From contig CALVMU010000006.1 in assembly GCA_944348085.1 (NCBI GenBank), positions 1 through 58,599 of the forward strand: a stretch of DNA of 58,599 bases, read 5' to 3'. Within the stretch, counting starts at the first letter, position 1. Every line of letters begins with the position of its first letter. The notes under the pieces were generated by a model, which worked only from the letters and a program-made list of their open reading frames with translations, was not told the DNA's origin and did no database searches. The stretch is from an uncultured Clostridia bacterium (GTDB taxonomy: Bacteria; Bacillota; Clostridia; Christensenellales; UBA1242). Of this stretch, positions 1 through 9,484 are shown piece after piece. Position numbers and translations under genes: made by a program.

Positions 1-2
1 AA

Positions 3-47
3 AGAACATATTAGACTACAAAATCTAACATGTTCTCTCTTTTTTAT
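3..47 (+). terminator. Hairpin plus T-tract in the left terminal element
   Basis: A 13-bp stem (positions 3-15 with 24-36, one mismatch, 8-nt loop) is followed by a T-rich tract at 37-47. This has the form of an intrinsic terminator reading rightward into the window. The same hairpin, lacking its outermost bases, ends the window on the other strand. Confidence 0.5.
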
Positions 48-77
48 TTGTTGTCCGTTTTAATCAAACAACATCAA
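9..77 (+). repeat. Left copy of a 69-bp terminal inverted repeat
   Basis: Positions 9-77 are the exact reverse complement of 58531-58599. The element contains the hairpin plus T-tract and a second short inverted pair (GTTGT with ACAAC). No transposase is nearby. It could be a dispersed repeat at which assembly stopped, or the boundary of an invertible segment. Confidence 0.9.
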
Positions 78-175
78 GCGCGAGCTAAACTTTTTTTGTT
101 TATAAATATAAAAAACATAATTTTTGGGTTGTTTTTTCTATTTTTTTGCTGTTTTTTTATTGTTTTTAATGATTT

Positions 176-571
176 TTACAATATATTATGAACATTTGCG
201 CCCATAAAATGAAGATAGCTATGGCAATACATTTTGATTGAATCGAGGCTCATTTTGAAAGCGTCGATATCGTCACTTGCAATGTAAGATTTCAGGTGCG
301 AAATTTCGTAACTTATCTCTTTGATTGAAATGTGATTGACAAGATAGCAAAGCTTGCTTTCATCTTCTGTCCAATCAAACTCAAGATTGTCAACCATAAG
401 CACAATATCGGTTTCTTTTAGGCTGTCTTTGTCTGTTATATAGTTTTCAATTTGATAGCAACTGTTTTGCACATTTGACAAAGAGGATGAAACCAAAACC
501 TCTTCAACAACACAGATTGCAACCAGCAAAACAAAGATAAGAAAAAAATTGATATAATGAAAAACCTTCAT
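176..571 (-). CDS. DUF4363-like membrane-anchored protein
   Basis: The 131-aa product has one N-terminal hydrophobic segment (about residues 7-27) followed by a hydrophilic, mostly helical region, as in the DUF4363 family that accompanies DUF421 proteins in clostridia. The start ATG overlaps the TGA stop of the upstream DUF421 gene (ATGA, 568-571), so translation is probably coupled. The function of the family is unknown; a membrane partner of the DUF421 protein is the natural inference. The family call rests on the pairing and topology rather than on a motif. Confidence 0.6.
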   Translation of the reverse strand: MKVFHYINFFLIFVLLVAICVVEEVLVSSSLSNVQNSCYQIENYITDKDSLKETDIVLMVDNLEFDWTEDESKLCYLVNHISIKEISYEISHLKSYIASDDIDAFKMSLDSIKMYCHSYLHFMGANVHNIL

Positions 572-1290
572 GCGCCCTCCACCTGTTTTAAAGGCGCAGT
601 TTCAAACATTTTGCCCTTGTCTTTTTTAAGTTGAATATAACCTTTGCCAGACTGTTCTATCGTCAAAACCAAAACATCTTTAACTTTGGCGCCAGAAAAA
701 TCTTTCACCATTTTTTCAACTTTCTTTTCATCTAATAGCGCAAGTGCAACATTTTCTTTCAAAACCTTGCCTTCACTCACCAGCGTGATTGGCACAAAGC
801 TTTCTTCTGGCTTGGCGTTTAAATCTTGACTTGTTGCTGGAGCATACTCAGCCTTTGGAAGAACTGAAATCTTGCCATTTGTCTCAACAATTGCATACTG
901 AATTTGTCCTACTGAAAAATAGCCCTTCTCTCTTAGCGCAGCAAAGATGTCGTCAATGGTCATGTTGAGCTTTTTCATGGCTTTGTAATCTATTCCATTT
1001 GGATTGATAAGAATAACTGGCTTGCCAGAGAGAAAACTGCTTAAGTGAACAGACACTCTTGTAAAAATTGTCAGCACAAAGTGCAAAACAACAAGTGTGA
1101 GCAGCGGCACAATTCCGTGAAGCACAGGAATTGAAATTTCAGCCATAGGAATTGTCGCCAGGTCGGCAATGATAAGCGTTAAAACAAGCTCAAAAGGTTG
1201 CATCTGACCAATCTGCCTTTTGCCCATAAGCCTAAACACTAAAAGCACGATACAATAAATAAGAATTGAACGAATAACGATTGTGACCAT
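568..1290 (-). CDS. DUF421 (YetF-like) membrane protein
   Basis: The 240-aa protein has an N-terminal block of hydrophobic helices (about residues 5-80), including the typical GKRQIGQMQPFELVLTLIIA stretch, followed by the cytosolic DUF421 domain with GKPVILINPNG and a later FSVGQIQYAIVE segment. Members of this family (YetF, YrbG, YdfR) are linked to spore and membrane maintenance in Bacillus, but no biochemical role is firmly known. No Shine-Dalgarno is visible before the ATG; an AATAAT box lies 5 nt upstream (AATAATAAAGCATG), which resembles other starts in this window that look leaderless. It forms a two-gene operon with the DUF4363 gene. Confidence 0.85.
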   Translation of the reverse strand: MVTIVIRSILIYCIVLLVFRLMGKRQIGQMQPFELVLTLIIADLATIPMAEISIPVLHGIVPLLTLVVLHFVLTIFTRVSVHLSSFLSGKPVILINPNGIDYKAMKKLNMTIDDIFAALREKGYFSVGQIQYAIVETNGKISVLPKAEYAPATSQDLNAKPEESFVPITLVSEGKVLKENVALALLDEKKVEKMVKDFSGAKVKDVLVLTIEQSGKGYIQLKKDKGKMFETAPLKQVEGA

Positions 1291-1359
1291 GCTTTATTAT
1301 TTGCTAATTTAAAAAAATTACATAATTTTTTGAAATTTTTATGCTTTTTTACGCTTTTT

Positions 1360-2898
1360 TCATGCCTTTTTACGCTTTTTCTTTAATTTTAAATTGCCAG
1401 CATAATCTTTCGCTCTGACAAACACCGCTTTTATGTCGATAAGTCCAAACACACCACAAAGCAAGACAAAAGACAAAACGCTCACCACTCCGCCAAGCAC
1501 AAGCGTGAAGAAAAGTGGAAGAAAATGATTTGCAAGTCCAACCACAAAGCCTGTCAGCGCACCGCTTGGCAAAATTGCCAAGATAAGAAGAAAAATGGTT
1601 TTGCTTAGTTTAAATTTTATGCCAGTTTTCTTTTTAAGCATAACAAGATTTAAAATCGCCGTCACAAGATAGCTGGCTCCCATGCCCCAAATAAATGCAT
1701 TTATTCCGATAAGCGAAGGCAAAAACCAAATGGCAACAAACATGACAACTGTTCCGCAAATAAAGTTTTTAAACGATTTGACTTCCATCCCCAGCGAATT
1801 GAGAAGAGAAGAGGTTATATTTGTCAGCCCAAGAGGAAGCAAAACAAAACTTGAGGCTTGCAGCAGAGTTCCGCTTGTTATGTTGTCATAGAGAAAGACG
1901 CCGGCAAGCTCGCCCATTCCAAGATAGGCAGGAATAAAGAGTGCAGAAATAAAAAGCGAGAAAATGATTGACGAGCGCACACGGTTTTCAATATGTGTTT
2001 GGTCATTTTGCGCCATTGCCTTTGACATGTCTGGAATAAGCGCAGTTGACAATGAGCCAATTATTGTGTTTGGCACAAACAACAAAGGCATTGTCATGCC
2101 AACTGCAATGCCATAAAGGCTGAGTGCTTGTGATGAGGTATAGCCAATGCTCATAAGTTTTGCTGGCAGAATAAGAGCAACAAGAGGTTGAATAAAACTG
2201 CCAGCAACGCGGATGCCAGTTATTGGCGTTGACTGCTTGAAAAGCGGCTTAAAAATTTTCCTTGAAGGCTTTGACATTTTTCCACCATAGAAAAAGAAAA
2301 GCACAACCACAAAAAGCATGGAAAACAGGCAGGCAATATTGAGAGAATAGGCAACATTGAAGGCATTTTCAATGGCAGATGAAGCACCGGCAAACAAAAT
2401 AACACAAGCCAAAATTCTGACGATTTGCTCGTAAAGCTCGCTGGCGCATAGAGCGAAATAGTTGTCTTTCCCCCACATCGCACCACGAAAAACCGAATAT
2501 ACCGCAGAGAAAATCAAGCTTGGAAGCATGATTATCAAAATTTGCAAACAGCGCTCGTCAGTAAAAAGCATTGCAAAGAGGTTTCTAAACAAAAGCACAA
2601 CCGCGCAGAGAATGCAAGAAAGCGTTAGCCCATACAAAAGCGCAGTCGACACAAGCGAGCCCTCTTTATGATGTTGTTTTGAGATTGAAAAAGAAGAGCC
2701 CATGCGCGAAATAATTAGAGGCAGACCACTTGAAATAAAGGTCATCAAAACCATAAAAATGGAAAAAGCAACTTGATACATTCCAAGAGCCTCTGCCCCT
2801 ACCACACGCGAAAGATAGATTCTAAAGAAAAAGCCAACAACTCGCGTTATCACAGAAAAGGCAGTTATCAGCGCAACAGTTTTGAAAAGTGATTTCAT
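1360..2898 (-). CDS. SpoVB/MurJ-type polysaccharide flippase
   Basis: A 512-aa polytopic membrane protein of the MATE/MOP superfamily. The N-terminus (KTVALITAFSVITRVVGFFF, then YLSRVVGAEALGMYQ) is the signature of the polysaccharide-biosynthesis/SpoVB branch, which moves lipid-linked precursors across the membrane for spore cortex or cell-wall synthesis. About 12-14 hydrophobic segments are visible. I chose the second ATG (2898) because it follows a GAGGTG ribosome site; five more upstream residues are possible. The C-terminus is a lysine-rich tail. With the ger operon and VanW nearby it supports a spore former. Whether it is SpoVB itself or a paralogue cannot be decided here. Confidence 0.85.
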   Translation of the reverse strand: MKSLFKTVALITAFSVITRVVGFFFRIYLSRVVGAEALGMYQVAFSIFMVLMTFISSGLPLIISRMGSSFSISKQHHKEGSLVSTALLYGLTLSCILCAVVLLFRNLFAMLFTDERCLQILIIMLPSLIFSAVYSVFRGAMWGKDNYFALCASELYEQIVRILACVILFAGASSAIENAFNVAYSLNIACLFSMLFVVVLFFFYGGKMSKPSRKIFKPLFKQSTPITGIRVAGSFIQPLVALILPAKLMSIGYTSSQALSLYGIAVGMTMPLLFVPNTIIGSLSTALIPDMSKAMAQNDQTHIENRVRSSIIFSLFISALFIPAYLGMGELAGVFLYDNITSGTLLQASSFVLLPLGLTNITSSLLNSLGMEVKSFKNFICGTVVMFVAIWFLPSLIGINAFIWGMGASYLVTAILNLVMLKKKTGIKFKLSKTIFLLILAILPSGALTGFVVGLANHFLPLFFTLVLGGVVSVLSFVLLCGVFGLIDIKAVFVRAKDYAGNLKLKKKRKKA

Positions 2899-2955
2899 AA
2901 CACCTCTTTTCATATATTATTAAAGAAAAACGCAAAATATTATTTGAAGGTGAAA

Positions 2956-3111
2956 ATGAAAAAAGATTATAATGTTTTTATAGTGGTCAAAAAAGGTCAA
3001 ACCATAAATGACATCGCAAAAATGTATGGCAAAAACGCAACAACGCTTTTGATTTTGAATGAAGCATTGCCAAAAGATATCAAAGAAGGCAAAATTTTGT
3101 TTTTGGGCTGA
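2956..3111 (+). CDS. Stand-alone 51-aa LysM domain protein
   Basis: The reading frame starts at ATG 2956 after a GAAGGTG ribosome site and encodes a single LysM module: VVKKGQTINDIAKMYGKN, then a LLILNEAL segment and a terminal IKEGKILFLG. LysM modules bind N-acetylglucosamine polymers such as peptidoglycan. There is no signal peptide and no second domain, so the protein would be cytoplasmic or released by lysis, for example with a spore coat. It lies between the flippase gene (divergent) and the VTT gene (convergent, 5 bp away). Confidence 0.75.
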   Translation: MKKDYNVFIVVKKGQTINDIAKMYGKNATTLLILNEALPKDIKEGKILFLG

Positions 3112-3116
3112 GTTTT

Positions 3117-3824
3117 TTAATTTTTCTTTTTGAAAAGTTTGTAGATAAAAGCCTCTATTTGTTTATTGTATTTGGTGGTCAAATAAATGGCGAGCAGAGA
3201 AAGCAGTCCAATAAATGCCCAAACATATAGCCCCCAGCCATGATAAGGAATGATATCTCCCGCCGAAAGATAGCTCATGGTGAAAACGCCAATCGTGCGA
3301 GTAACAAGCTGAGTGACCATAAAAAATGTCCAGCTCATGTCGGTAAGCCCTGCTATCATACATAACACATCGTCAGGAAAAAGCGGAAGAAGCATCATAA
3401 GCACAAAGCTATATTTTGCATTGCTCAAAAATTTTGACCACTTTTCTTCATTCTCTTTTCCGACCATAAAAATGACCACCTTCTTGCCAAACACCCTGCC
3501 AATAGAAAAGGCGATTGCGCTTCCAAGCAAAATGCCCGCAAGTGAAAGCAGAGATGCTTGAAAAGGTCCATAAATCAGCGAGCCAGCAACCACAATCAGA
3601 GGCGAAGGGATTGGCAAAAATGCAACTTGAACAACCTGCAGAAAAATAAAAAACACTCTTCCATAGATGCCAAGGTCGAGAATTTCTTTTTTCAGTTTGT
3701 CGACTGAGTTGAGTTTTTCCCACCAACCCGTGTAAAGCAAAATAAGATATACGCCGACAAAAAACAGGCACAAAAGAAATGCCACAAGCAAAATTTTTAA
3801 TGCTGTTTTGTAAGGCTGTTTCAT
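3117..3824 (-). CDS. VTT (DedA/TVP38-like) membrane protein
   Basis: A membrane protein of about 235 aa with the SNARE-associated/VTT domain: an N-terminal helix, a VAFLPIPSPLIVVAGSLIYG re-entrant segment, GILLGSAIAFSIGRVFGKK, then MLLPLFPDDVLCMIAGLTDM and a C-terminal pair of helices. Relatives act as lipid scramblases or transporters of phospholipid and undecaprenyl-phosphate carriers. The start is uncertain: ATG 3824 fits the family, while a TTG at 3893 would add 23 lysine-rich residues; neither has a clear ribosome site. It is divergent from the VanW gene, with which the longer form would overlap at the promoter. Confidence 0.8.
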   Translation of the reverse strand: MKQPYKTALKILLVAFLLCLFFVGVYLILLYTGWWEKLNSVDKLKKEILDLGIYGRVFFIFLQVVQVAFLPIPSPLIVVAGSLIYGPFQASLLSLAGILLGSAIAFSIGRVFGKKVVIFMVGKENEEKWSKFLSNAKYSFVLMMLLPLFPDDVLCMIAGLTDMSWTFFMVTQLVTRTIGVFTMSYLSAGDIIPYHGWGLYVWAFIGLLSLLAIYLTTKYNKQIEAFIYKLFKKKN

Positions 3825-3920
3825 ATTTTTAGAATGCTTTTCTTTCTTTAAATATATTCTTTTCTTTTTGGCATATTTTTGTTTTTTAAACAAATAATAC
3901 TTTCAAAAGGAGAAATTTTT

Positions 3921-5417
3921 GTGAAAAAAGACAAAAAAATCAAAAATAACAGCTCGGAAGAAAGTAAAACAAAAAGCAAAAAATCATCGCTGATTTGGCT
4001 TGGCGTTGTGGCAATTATTGCAGTTGCTTTGCTCGTTTTTTGCCAGCTATATTTTGGAGACCCAATAAATAGCGAAACAACCTTCTATCAAAACACCTCA
4101 GTCAATGGAATAGACATCTCAGGTCTCACCAAAGAAGAAGCCTCTCAAGTTGTTTCCTCTGCCCTTATAAAAGACATGGCAAACACAAAAATCACCCTTC
4201 AAAGTGGCGACCAAACCTGGAGCCTTAGTGGTGAAGATTTTGAATATGTTGGCAACATTGAAAACACGCTTGCAAGCACCATGGAAGTTGGACGAAGTGG
4301 CAATATTTTTGAAAAGAAAAAAATGGAAAAGCAAATCAAAAATGAAGGTCTTGTTGTCACTTTGCCATACAGCAGTCTGTTTGGAGGGATGGAAGAAAAA
4401 GTAAACGAAATTTGCCTGGAAGTTGAGAGTAAGGCAAGCACTCCACAAATCAAATTCAATCCGCAGAGCGCAAACATGTTTACAATTGACTCTGGCACTG
4501 TTGGCTATGTGGTCAACCGTGACCAACTTAGCAGTGCGATTGACAAAGCCATAGCAGACAAAAGTCAAGAAATCATTGAAATTCCACTTGTGGAAGTTGT
4601 GCCAAACACTGACAGCGAAAGTTTGCTTAAGCAAATTGGCAAACGAAGTGAATTTTCAACAAGTTATGCGACCAGTTCAACCAAAAGAAAAAACAACATC
4701 AAAAAAGCCCTTGCCTCTTTTAATGGCATGACTGTTTTGCCAGGAGAAACCATTTCGTTTAACAAGACAACTGGCCCACGAACCAAAGCAAACGGCTATG
4801 AAAATGCAAACATCATCATTGACGGAAACTATGTTTCAGGCACTGGTGGCGGAGTTTGTCAAGCTTCAACAACACTTTATAATGCCCTTTTGCTTGCCGA
4901 TATGGAAGTTATCACCGCTTTTCATCACTCTCTTCCAGCCTCTTATGTTCCACTTTCTTTTGACGCCATGGTAAGTGAAGGCTATGCTGACCTTGTGTTT
5001 AAAAACAGTTCTGACTGCCCTATCTTTATCAAAACCATTTGTGACGAAAACAATGCAAAAGTTGAAATCTATGGAAAAAATTTTGAAAAAGGAGAAGAGA
5101 TAAAAACGCGCTCAGAAGTTGTCAAAATTCTTCCACATGATGGCGACAAAATTATTCCTGACACTGATGGCAAATATTCAAACCATGTGCTCTATAAAGG
5201 CGAATACTTCCGTCTTAAATATCCAAAACAGGGCTATGAGAGCAAGGGATATTTGGACTATTACAAAGATGGAAAGCTTGTTGAAAGCAAAGAAATAAGG
5301 CATGACCACTATCAGCCTCAAATGGGAATTATCATTGAAGGAACAGAACCGCTTGGCGAAGGCATGACCTTGCCAGCAAATGGCGTGAAATATATTCCTC
5401 CACAGAAAAATGTTTAA
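3921..5417 (+). CDS. VanW family protein with peptidoglycan-binding-like repeat region
   Basis: A 498-aa protein starting at GTG 3921 behind an AAAGGAG site. It has a lysine-rich N-terminus, one transmembrane segment (about 20-42), then a region of the type found in YoaR-like proteins (TSVNGIDISGLTKEEAS), and a VanW domain with FSTSYATSSTKRKNNI, LPGETISFNKTTGPRT and GGGVCQASTTLYNALLLA. VanW domains are common in cell-envelope proteins of Gram-positive spore formers and in vancomycin-resistance clusters; the molecular function is not established. The protein should face the outside, anchored by its N-terminal helix. There is nothing in the neighbourhood to suggest glycopeptide resistance. Confidence 0.85.
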   Translation: MKKDKKIKNNSSEESKTKSKKSSLIWLGVVAIIAVALLVFCQLYFGDPINSETTFYQNTSVNGIDISGLTKEEASQVVSSALIKDMANTKITLQSGDQTWSLSGEDFEYVGNIENTLASTMEVGRSGNIFEKKKMEKQIKNEGLVVTLPYSSLFGGMEEKVNEICLEVESKASTPQIKFNPQSANMFTIDSGTVGYVVNRDQLSSAIDKAIADKSQEIIEIPLVEVVPNTDSESLLKQIGKRSEFSTSYATSSTKRKNNIKKALASFNGMTVLPGETISFNKTTGPRTKANGYENANIIIDGNYVSGTGGGVCQASTTLYNALLLADMEVITAFHHSLPASYVPLSFDAMVSEGYADLVFKNSSDCPIFIKTICDENNAKVEIYGKNFEKGEEIKTRSEVVKILPHDGDKIIPDTDGKYSNHVLYKGEYFRLKYPKQGYESKGYLDYYKDGKLVESKEIRHDHYQPQMGIIIEGTEPLGEGMTLPANGVKYIPPQKNV

Positions 5418-5420
5418 AAA

Positions 5421-5446
5421 AATCTGCAAAACTGCAGATTTTTTCT
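5421..5446. terminator. Bidirectional terminator between vanW-like gene and CCA gene
   Basis: A perfect 8-bp stem (AATCTGCA with TGCAGATT, loop AAAC) lies between convergent genes and has A-runs on the left and T-runs on the right, so it can serve both. Confidence 0.8.
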
Positions 5447-5463
5447 TTGTTTTTCAAGCAAAA

Positions 5464-6702
5464 TCATAAATATTTAAGTTTTTGCTCAATCGCTTTTATC
5501 AAAACTTTTTTGTCGTTGTCAAGCTTTCCTTCAAAAACATCAGAAAGCAGACTTTCCAAAATTGCGTTATAACGATATGGTTTTACAGTTGGATAATATT
5601 TTTGAATGTCCTCACCACTCACCTTCAAATCTTTGACAGTTATGATAAGCTTGTGTGAAATGATATATTTATAGAAAAAGTCATATTTGTTTGCAAGATA
5701 TTTTGACTTATGCACCAAAAGTTTGTAAATAAGAGGAAAGTTATCAAAATATTTAAAGAAATAATCTTTGTTTTGAAGACGGTTTAGTGCGTCATAATAA
5801 CCTGACAAGATGTTTATATATTGACTTGCCATTTTTTTGTTGAGCCCAAAATGCTCTGATAAGATAAGGTTTAAGTAATATGAAATTGAAATAGGTTTGA
5901 CAGTGTCAACCACATCAATCAAAAAGCCTTGCGATTTATGCTCAACTTTTTTGACCATTTTCAGTTTGACTTTTGCGCAATCAATTCCAAAAACTGGCCA
6001 AAGTTTGTATTTGTTGAATTGTTTGAAAACGCGAAGATACGCTTTTGGTTTTGAATAGCCTGGATAGCGATTTCCACTATGTAAAATGCAAGTGATTTCG
6101 TGAATAACCCTTTCGCCAGAAATATCACGAACATTTGAAGAAAATTTGATGGCTGAGGCCAAAGTCTGTTTGTCAACTTTGAAGTTAAGCTCGCACTCAA
6201 ACCTGAAAAGTCTTAAAATGCGAAGCCCATCATGAGCAAAGACAAAGTCTGGCGTTTCAATGGTTTTTAAAACTTTGTTTTTGATGTCTTCAATGCCGCC
6301 ATAAATGTCGATAAACTTATCATTTTTGATGTCGTAATAAATCGCGTTGCAAGAAAAGTCGCGCCTCTTTGCATCTTCTTCAAGACTTGTGATAAATTCC
6401 ACTCTTTCAGGAGTGTGCGAGCCACCTTCTTTGTAAAACTCTTTTCTGAAAGTGGAATATTCAAACTTGTCCTTGCCATGCGTAATGATTGCAGTGCCAA
6501 CAAATTTGTTTTTTATTTTCACCTCAAATGCAGTGTCTTCCAAAATTTTGGCAAGCTCTTCCACCTTAATTGAAGAGCAAAGGTCAATGTCCTCACCCTT
6601 TATTCCTAAAAAATGATTTCTATTGTAACCGCCGACAACATATAAATTTTCAGGCAAAATATCTGCCAAATTTTTTAGCGATTTAGGAATTTGTAATAAC
6701 AT
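5464..6702 (-). CDS. CCA-adding enzyme / poly(A) polymerase family (class II nucleotidyltransferase)
   Basis: The 412-aa product has the class II tRNA nucleotidyltransferase head: VVGGYNRNHFLG, GEDIDLCSS (the metal-binding D-x-D pair), EEDAKRRDFSCNAIYYDI (RRDF-x-x-NA motif), FIDIYGGIEDI and HDGLRILRLFRF. It would add or repair the CCA end of tRNAs. The first motif is unusual, with GGYNRNHFLG in place of the usual GGAVRDxLLG, so a specialised nucleotidyltransferase is possible. I chose ATG 6702 because an AGGAG site lies 8 nt upstream; the frame is open further upstream without support. Confidence 0.8.
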   Translation of the reverse strand: MLLQIPKSLKNLADILPENLYVVGGYNRNHFLGIKGEDIDLCSSIKVEELAKILEDTAFEVKIKNKFVGTAIITHGKDKFEYSTFRKEFYKEGGSHTPERVEFITSLEEDAKRRDFSCNAIYYDIKNDKFIDIYGGIEDIKNKVLKTIETPDFVFAHDGLRILRLFRFECELNFKVDKQTLASAIKFSSNVRDISGERVIHEITCILHSGNRYPGYSKPKAYLRVFKQFNKYKLWPVFGIDCAKVKLKMVKKVEHKSQGFLIDVVDTVKPISISYYLNLILSEHFGLNKKMASQYINILSGYYDALNRLQNKDYFFKYFDNFPLIYKLLVHKSKYLANKYDFFYKYIISHKLIITVKDLKVSGEDIQKYYPTVKPYRYNAILESLLSDVFEGKLDNDKKVLIKAIEQKLKYL

Positions 6703-6823
6703 TTTTTCATCTCCTATAAATATATTAATGTTTTTAAAAAGCAAAGTCAAATCTATTGTCAATAAAGTTGACAAAAAGTTGTAAAACAAATATAATTATT
6801 TGTGTAATTTAATATTGGAGTTT

Positions 6824-9418
6824 ATGAGAAGAAAAGAAATAAAAATTGAAAATCAAAAAACAATTTCACAAAGTGAAAAGTTTTTTGGTGAAAACAGTTT
6901 GAAAACTTCAGAAAAATTTGAAAGAGCAAAAGGCAGAGCCTATTTCAATGTGCTTAAACAGCCACAAGAAAAACAAACTTTTCTTGAAAAGGTCAAAAGC
7001 ATTTTTAAACCGAAAAAAAAGCAAGAGTCTCAAAAGCCTGTTGAAAGGTTTGAGCCACAGCTTGAAACTGGTTTGACTGAAGAACAGGTCAAAGCTCGAA
7101 TTAATGACAAACTTACAAATCATACAACTGTCAAAACTTCAAAAACCTATCTTTCGATTTTTGTCAAAAACATTTTCACATTCTTAAATATGCTTTGGCT
7201 TATTATAGCGATTGCTTTGTTCTGCGTTGGCTCTTATACCGATCTACTCTTCTTGTTTGTTATCGTGGCAAACACAGCCATTGCAATCATTCAAGAAATT
7301 CGCGCAAAGATTGCGGTTGAAAAACTTTCAATGGTCACTCGGCCACAAATAAAAACCTTACGCGATGGCAAAATAGAAATCATCAGCTCTGACAAATTGG
7401 TGCTTGACGATATAATAATTCTCGGAAGCGGAAATCAAATCCCAACCGACTGCATAATTTTAAGCGGAAAAGTTGAAGTCAACGAAAGTTTGCTGACTGG
7501 CGAGTCCAATTCAATTGAAAAAAGTGAAGGAAACCACCTTTTATCAGGAAGCTTTATCGTTTCTGGTGAGTGCTACGCAAAGGTTGACCGAGTTGGCAAA
7601 GACAACTATATTGAACAAATGGCACAAAAGGCAAAAGAGTTTAAAGCTCCAGCTTCCAACCTGTTTAAAGACATCAACAGACTTATCAAATACATCGGTA
7701 TCGCCATTGTTCCAATTGGTATCTTAACATTTTTGAAAGAATATTCGCTTGGCGGAACTCTTCAAAGTCAAATCACAAAAACAGCTGGCTCGCTGACCAG
7801 CATGATACCTTCAGGAATGTTTCTTCTTATCACAATCGCGCTTGCAGTTGCAGTTGTCAAACTTGCCAAGAAAAACACTCTGGTGCGCGACCTTTACTCG
7901 ATCGAAATGCTTGCAAGAACAAACATCCTCTGCCTTGACAAAACAGGAACAATAACTGACGGAACAATGAAAGTGGTTGACTTTATGACCTTTACAAAAA
8001 AGAAAACCTCTTCTATCAAAAAAATCTTATCAAACATTTTGAATGTTCAAAAAACTTCAAACGCAACTTCAAATGCCATGATTGAAGAGTTTGGCAAGAA
8101 TGGCGACTGGAAAGCTTTGAATGTGGTTGAATTTTCATCAGAGCGCAAATACTCACTTTCACAATTTGACAATAAAAAGACATATTTTCTAGGTTCGGTA
8201 ACCAATATTGGCTGTCCACTCACTGACCAGCAAAAAACATTGATTGAAGAATGTCAAAACAAAGGCTATAGAGTTATTGCTCTTGCCGAAAGCAGTGACG
8301 CCTTCAAAAAAGATATGTCTGGACGCACCTCAACGCTTCTTGCTTTTATCATTATTGAAGAGCATATTCGTGAAGATGCGGTTGCAACAATACAATGGTT
8401 TAAAGACAATGGCGTTGAAATAAAAATCATTTCTGGCGACTCACCTGCAACAGTTTCAAAAATTGCTGAACGCGTAGGTGTTGAAAACAGCGATAAATAT
8501 GTTTCGCTAGAGGGGCTCTCTACAAAACAAGTTGAACAAATGACCGACAAATTTACCGTTTTTGGAAGAGTCACACCTGAGCAAAAATACACAATCATAA
8601 AAGCCTTGAAAAACAAAGGCAAAGTTGTTGCAATGACTGGTGATGGCGTCAATGACACCCTTGCCTTGAAAGAAGCCGACTGCTCAATTGCTATGGCAGA
8701 CGGAAGCGAAGTTGCAAGATCAATTTCAAAACTTGTGCTTTTAAAATCAAACTTCTCGTCACTTCCAAATGTGGTAAAAGAAGGCAGACAAGTCATCAAC
8801 AATGTGCAAAATTCCTCATCAATTTTCCTTATGAAAACACTTTTTGCCATCATCTTGACTGTTATAACTCTGTTCCTTCAAATCAATTATCCATTTGACC
8901 CAAAAGACATGCTGGTGCTTGAATCGTTTGTTATAGGTGTTCCGTCATTTATATTGACATTTGAACCTAACTCGAAAAAGATTGCAGGAAACTTTATTCC
9001 ACAAGTCTTCAAACGAGCAGTGCCACGAGCACTTTTAATGCTTCTCAACATCTGCATTGTGATGATTTTGTTCTACAATCAAGCACCTGAAGTGTTTACA
9101 GCCGAAGAATACAAATCACTTTGCGTTTTAGTGCTGACATACACAGGATTTTTAAACCTTGTCACCCTATGCATTCCTGTTTCGCTTGTCAAAGGTTTTG
9201 CAATGGGGATTTCCTTTGTAGGAATAACAGCACTTGTCTCAGCAATTCCATGGCTGTTCTCAATTTCAGCACCATCGTTTAAGGTTTTGATGACATTCTT
9301 TGCAATCATGGCAGTGTCAATCATTATCATAGTTTTGATAAAACTAAACAGGCGACGAATCGAACTTCTGAGAGACAAAATCATAAAACTGCTCCAGCGA
9401 GATGACGGCAATAATTAA
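6824..9418 (+). CDS. P-type cation-transporting ATPase (CtpE-like)
   Basis: An 864-aa P-type ATPase. After a charged N-terminal extension of about 90 residues come the actuator domain with LLTGES, two transmembrane pairs, the phosphorylation motif DKTGT (Asp near residue 372), a short nucleotide-binding domain, TGDGVNDTLALKEAD and a C-terminal membrane block. The arrangement and the TSMIPSGMFLLITIALAVAV segment fit the HAD-IC cation ATPases related to mycobacterial CtpE (calcium or magnesium). The transported ion cannot be read from the sequence. The start ATG follows a TTGGAG site. The N-terminal extension is lysine- and glutamate-rich, like extensions on several other proteins in this window. 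Confidence 0.9.
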   Translation: MRRKEIKIENQKTISQSEKFFGENSLKTSEKFERAKGRAYFNVLKQPQEKQTFLEKVKSIFKPKKKQESQKPVERFEPQLETGLTEEQVKARINDKLTNHTTVKTSKTYLSIFVKNIFTFLNMLWLIIAIALFCVGSYTDLLFLFVIVANTAIAIIQEIRAKIAVEKLSMVTRPQIKTLRDGKIEIISSDKLVLDDIIILGSGNQIPTDCIILSGKVEVNESLLTGESNSIEKSEGNHLLSGSFIVSGECYAKVDRVGKDNYIEQMAQKAKEFKAPASNLFKDINRLIKYIGIAIVPIGILTFLKEYSLGGTLQSQITKTAGSLTSMIPSGMFLLITIALAVAVVKLAKKNTLVRDLYSIEMLARTNILCLDKTGTITDGTMKVVDFMTFTKKKTSSIKKILSNILNVQKTSNATSNAMIEEFGKNGDWKALNVVEFSSERKYSLSQFDNKKTYFLGSVTNIGCPLTDQQKTLIEECQNKGYRVIALAESSDAFKKDMSGRTSTLLAFIIIEEHIREDAVATIQWFKDNGVEIKIISGDSPATVSKIAERVGVENSDKYVSLEGLSTKQVEQMTDKFTVFGRVTPEQKYTIIKALKNKGKVVAMTGDGVNDTLALKEADCSIAMADGSEVARSISKLVLLKSNFSSLPNVVKEGRQVINNVQNSSSIFLMKTLFAIILTVITLFLQINYPFDPKDMLVLESFVIGVPSFILTFEPNSKKIAGNFIPQVFKRAVPRALLMLLNICIVMILFYNQAPEVFTAEEYKSLCVLVLTYTGFLNLVTLCIPVSLVKGFAMGISFVGITALVSAIPWLFSISAPSFKVLMTFFAIMAVSIIIIVLIKLNRRRIELLRDKIIKLLQRDDGNN

Positions 9419-9449
9419 CAAGGTTACAGCAACAATTAACATATAAAAA

Positions 9450-9484
9450 AACAGCGTGCATATCTTAGCGCACGCCGTTTTTTA
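9450..9484. terminator. Bidirectional terminator after the P-type ATPase
   Basis: A GC-rich stem (CGTGC with GCACG, extended by flanking pairs) is preceded by A7 and followed by T6, between the convergent ATPase and hypothetical genes. Confidence 0.75.

Noticed and set aside
3879..3920. Earlier start for the VanW gene
   Set aside because: The upstream residues overlap the ribosome site AAAGGAG that serves the GTG at 3921.
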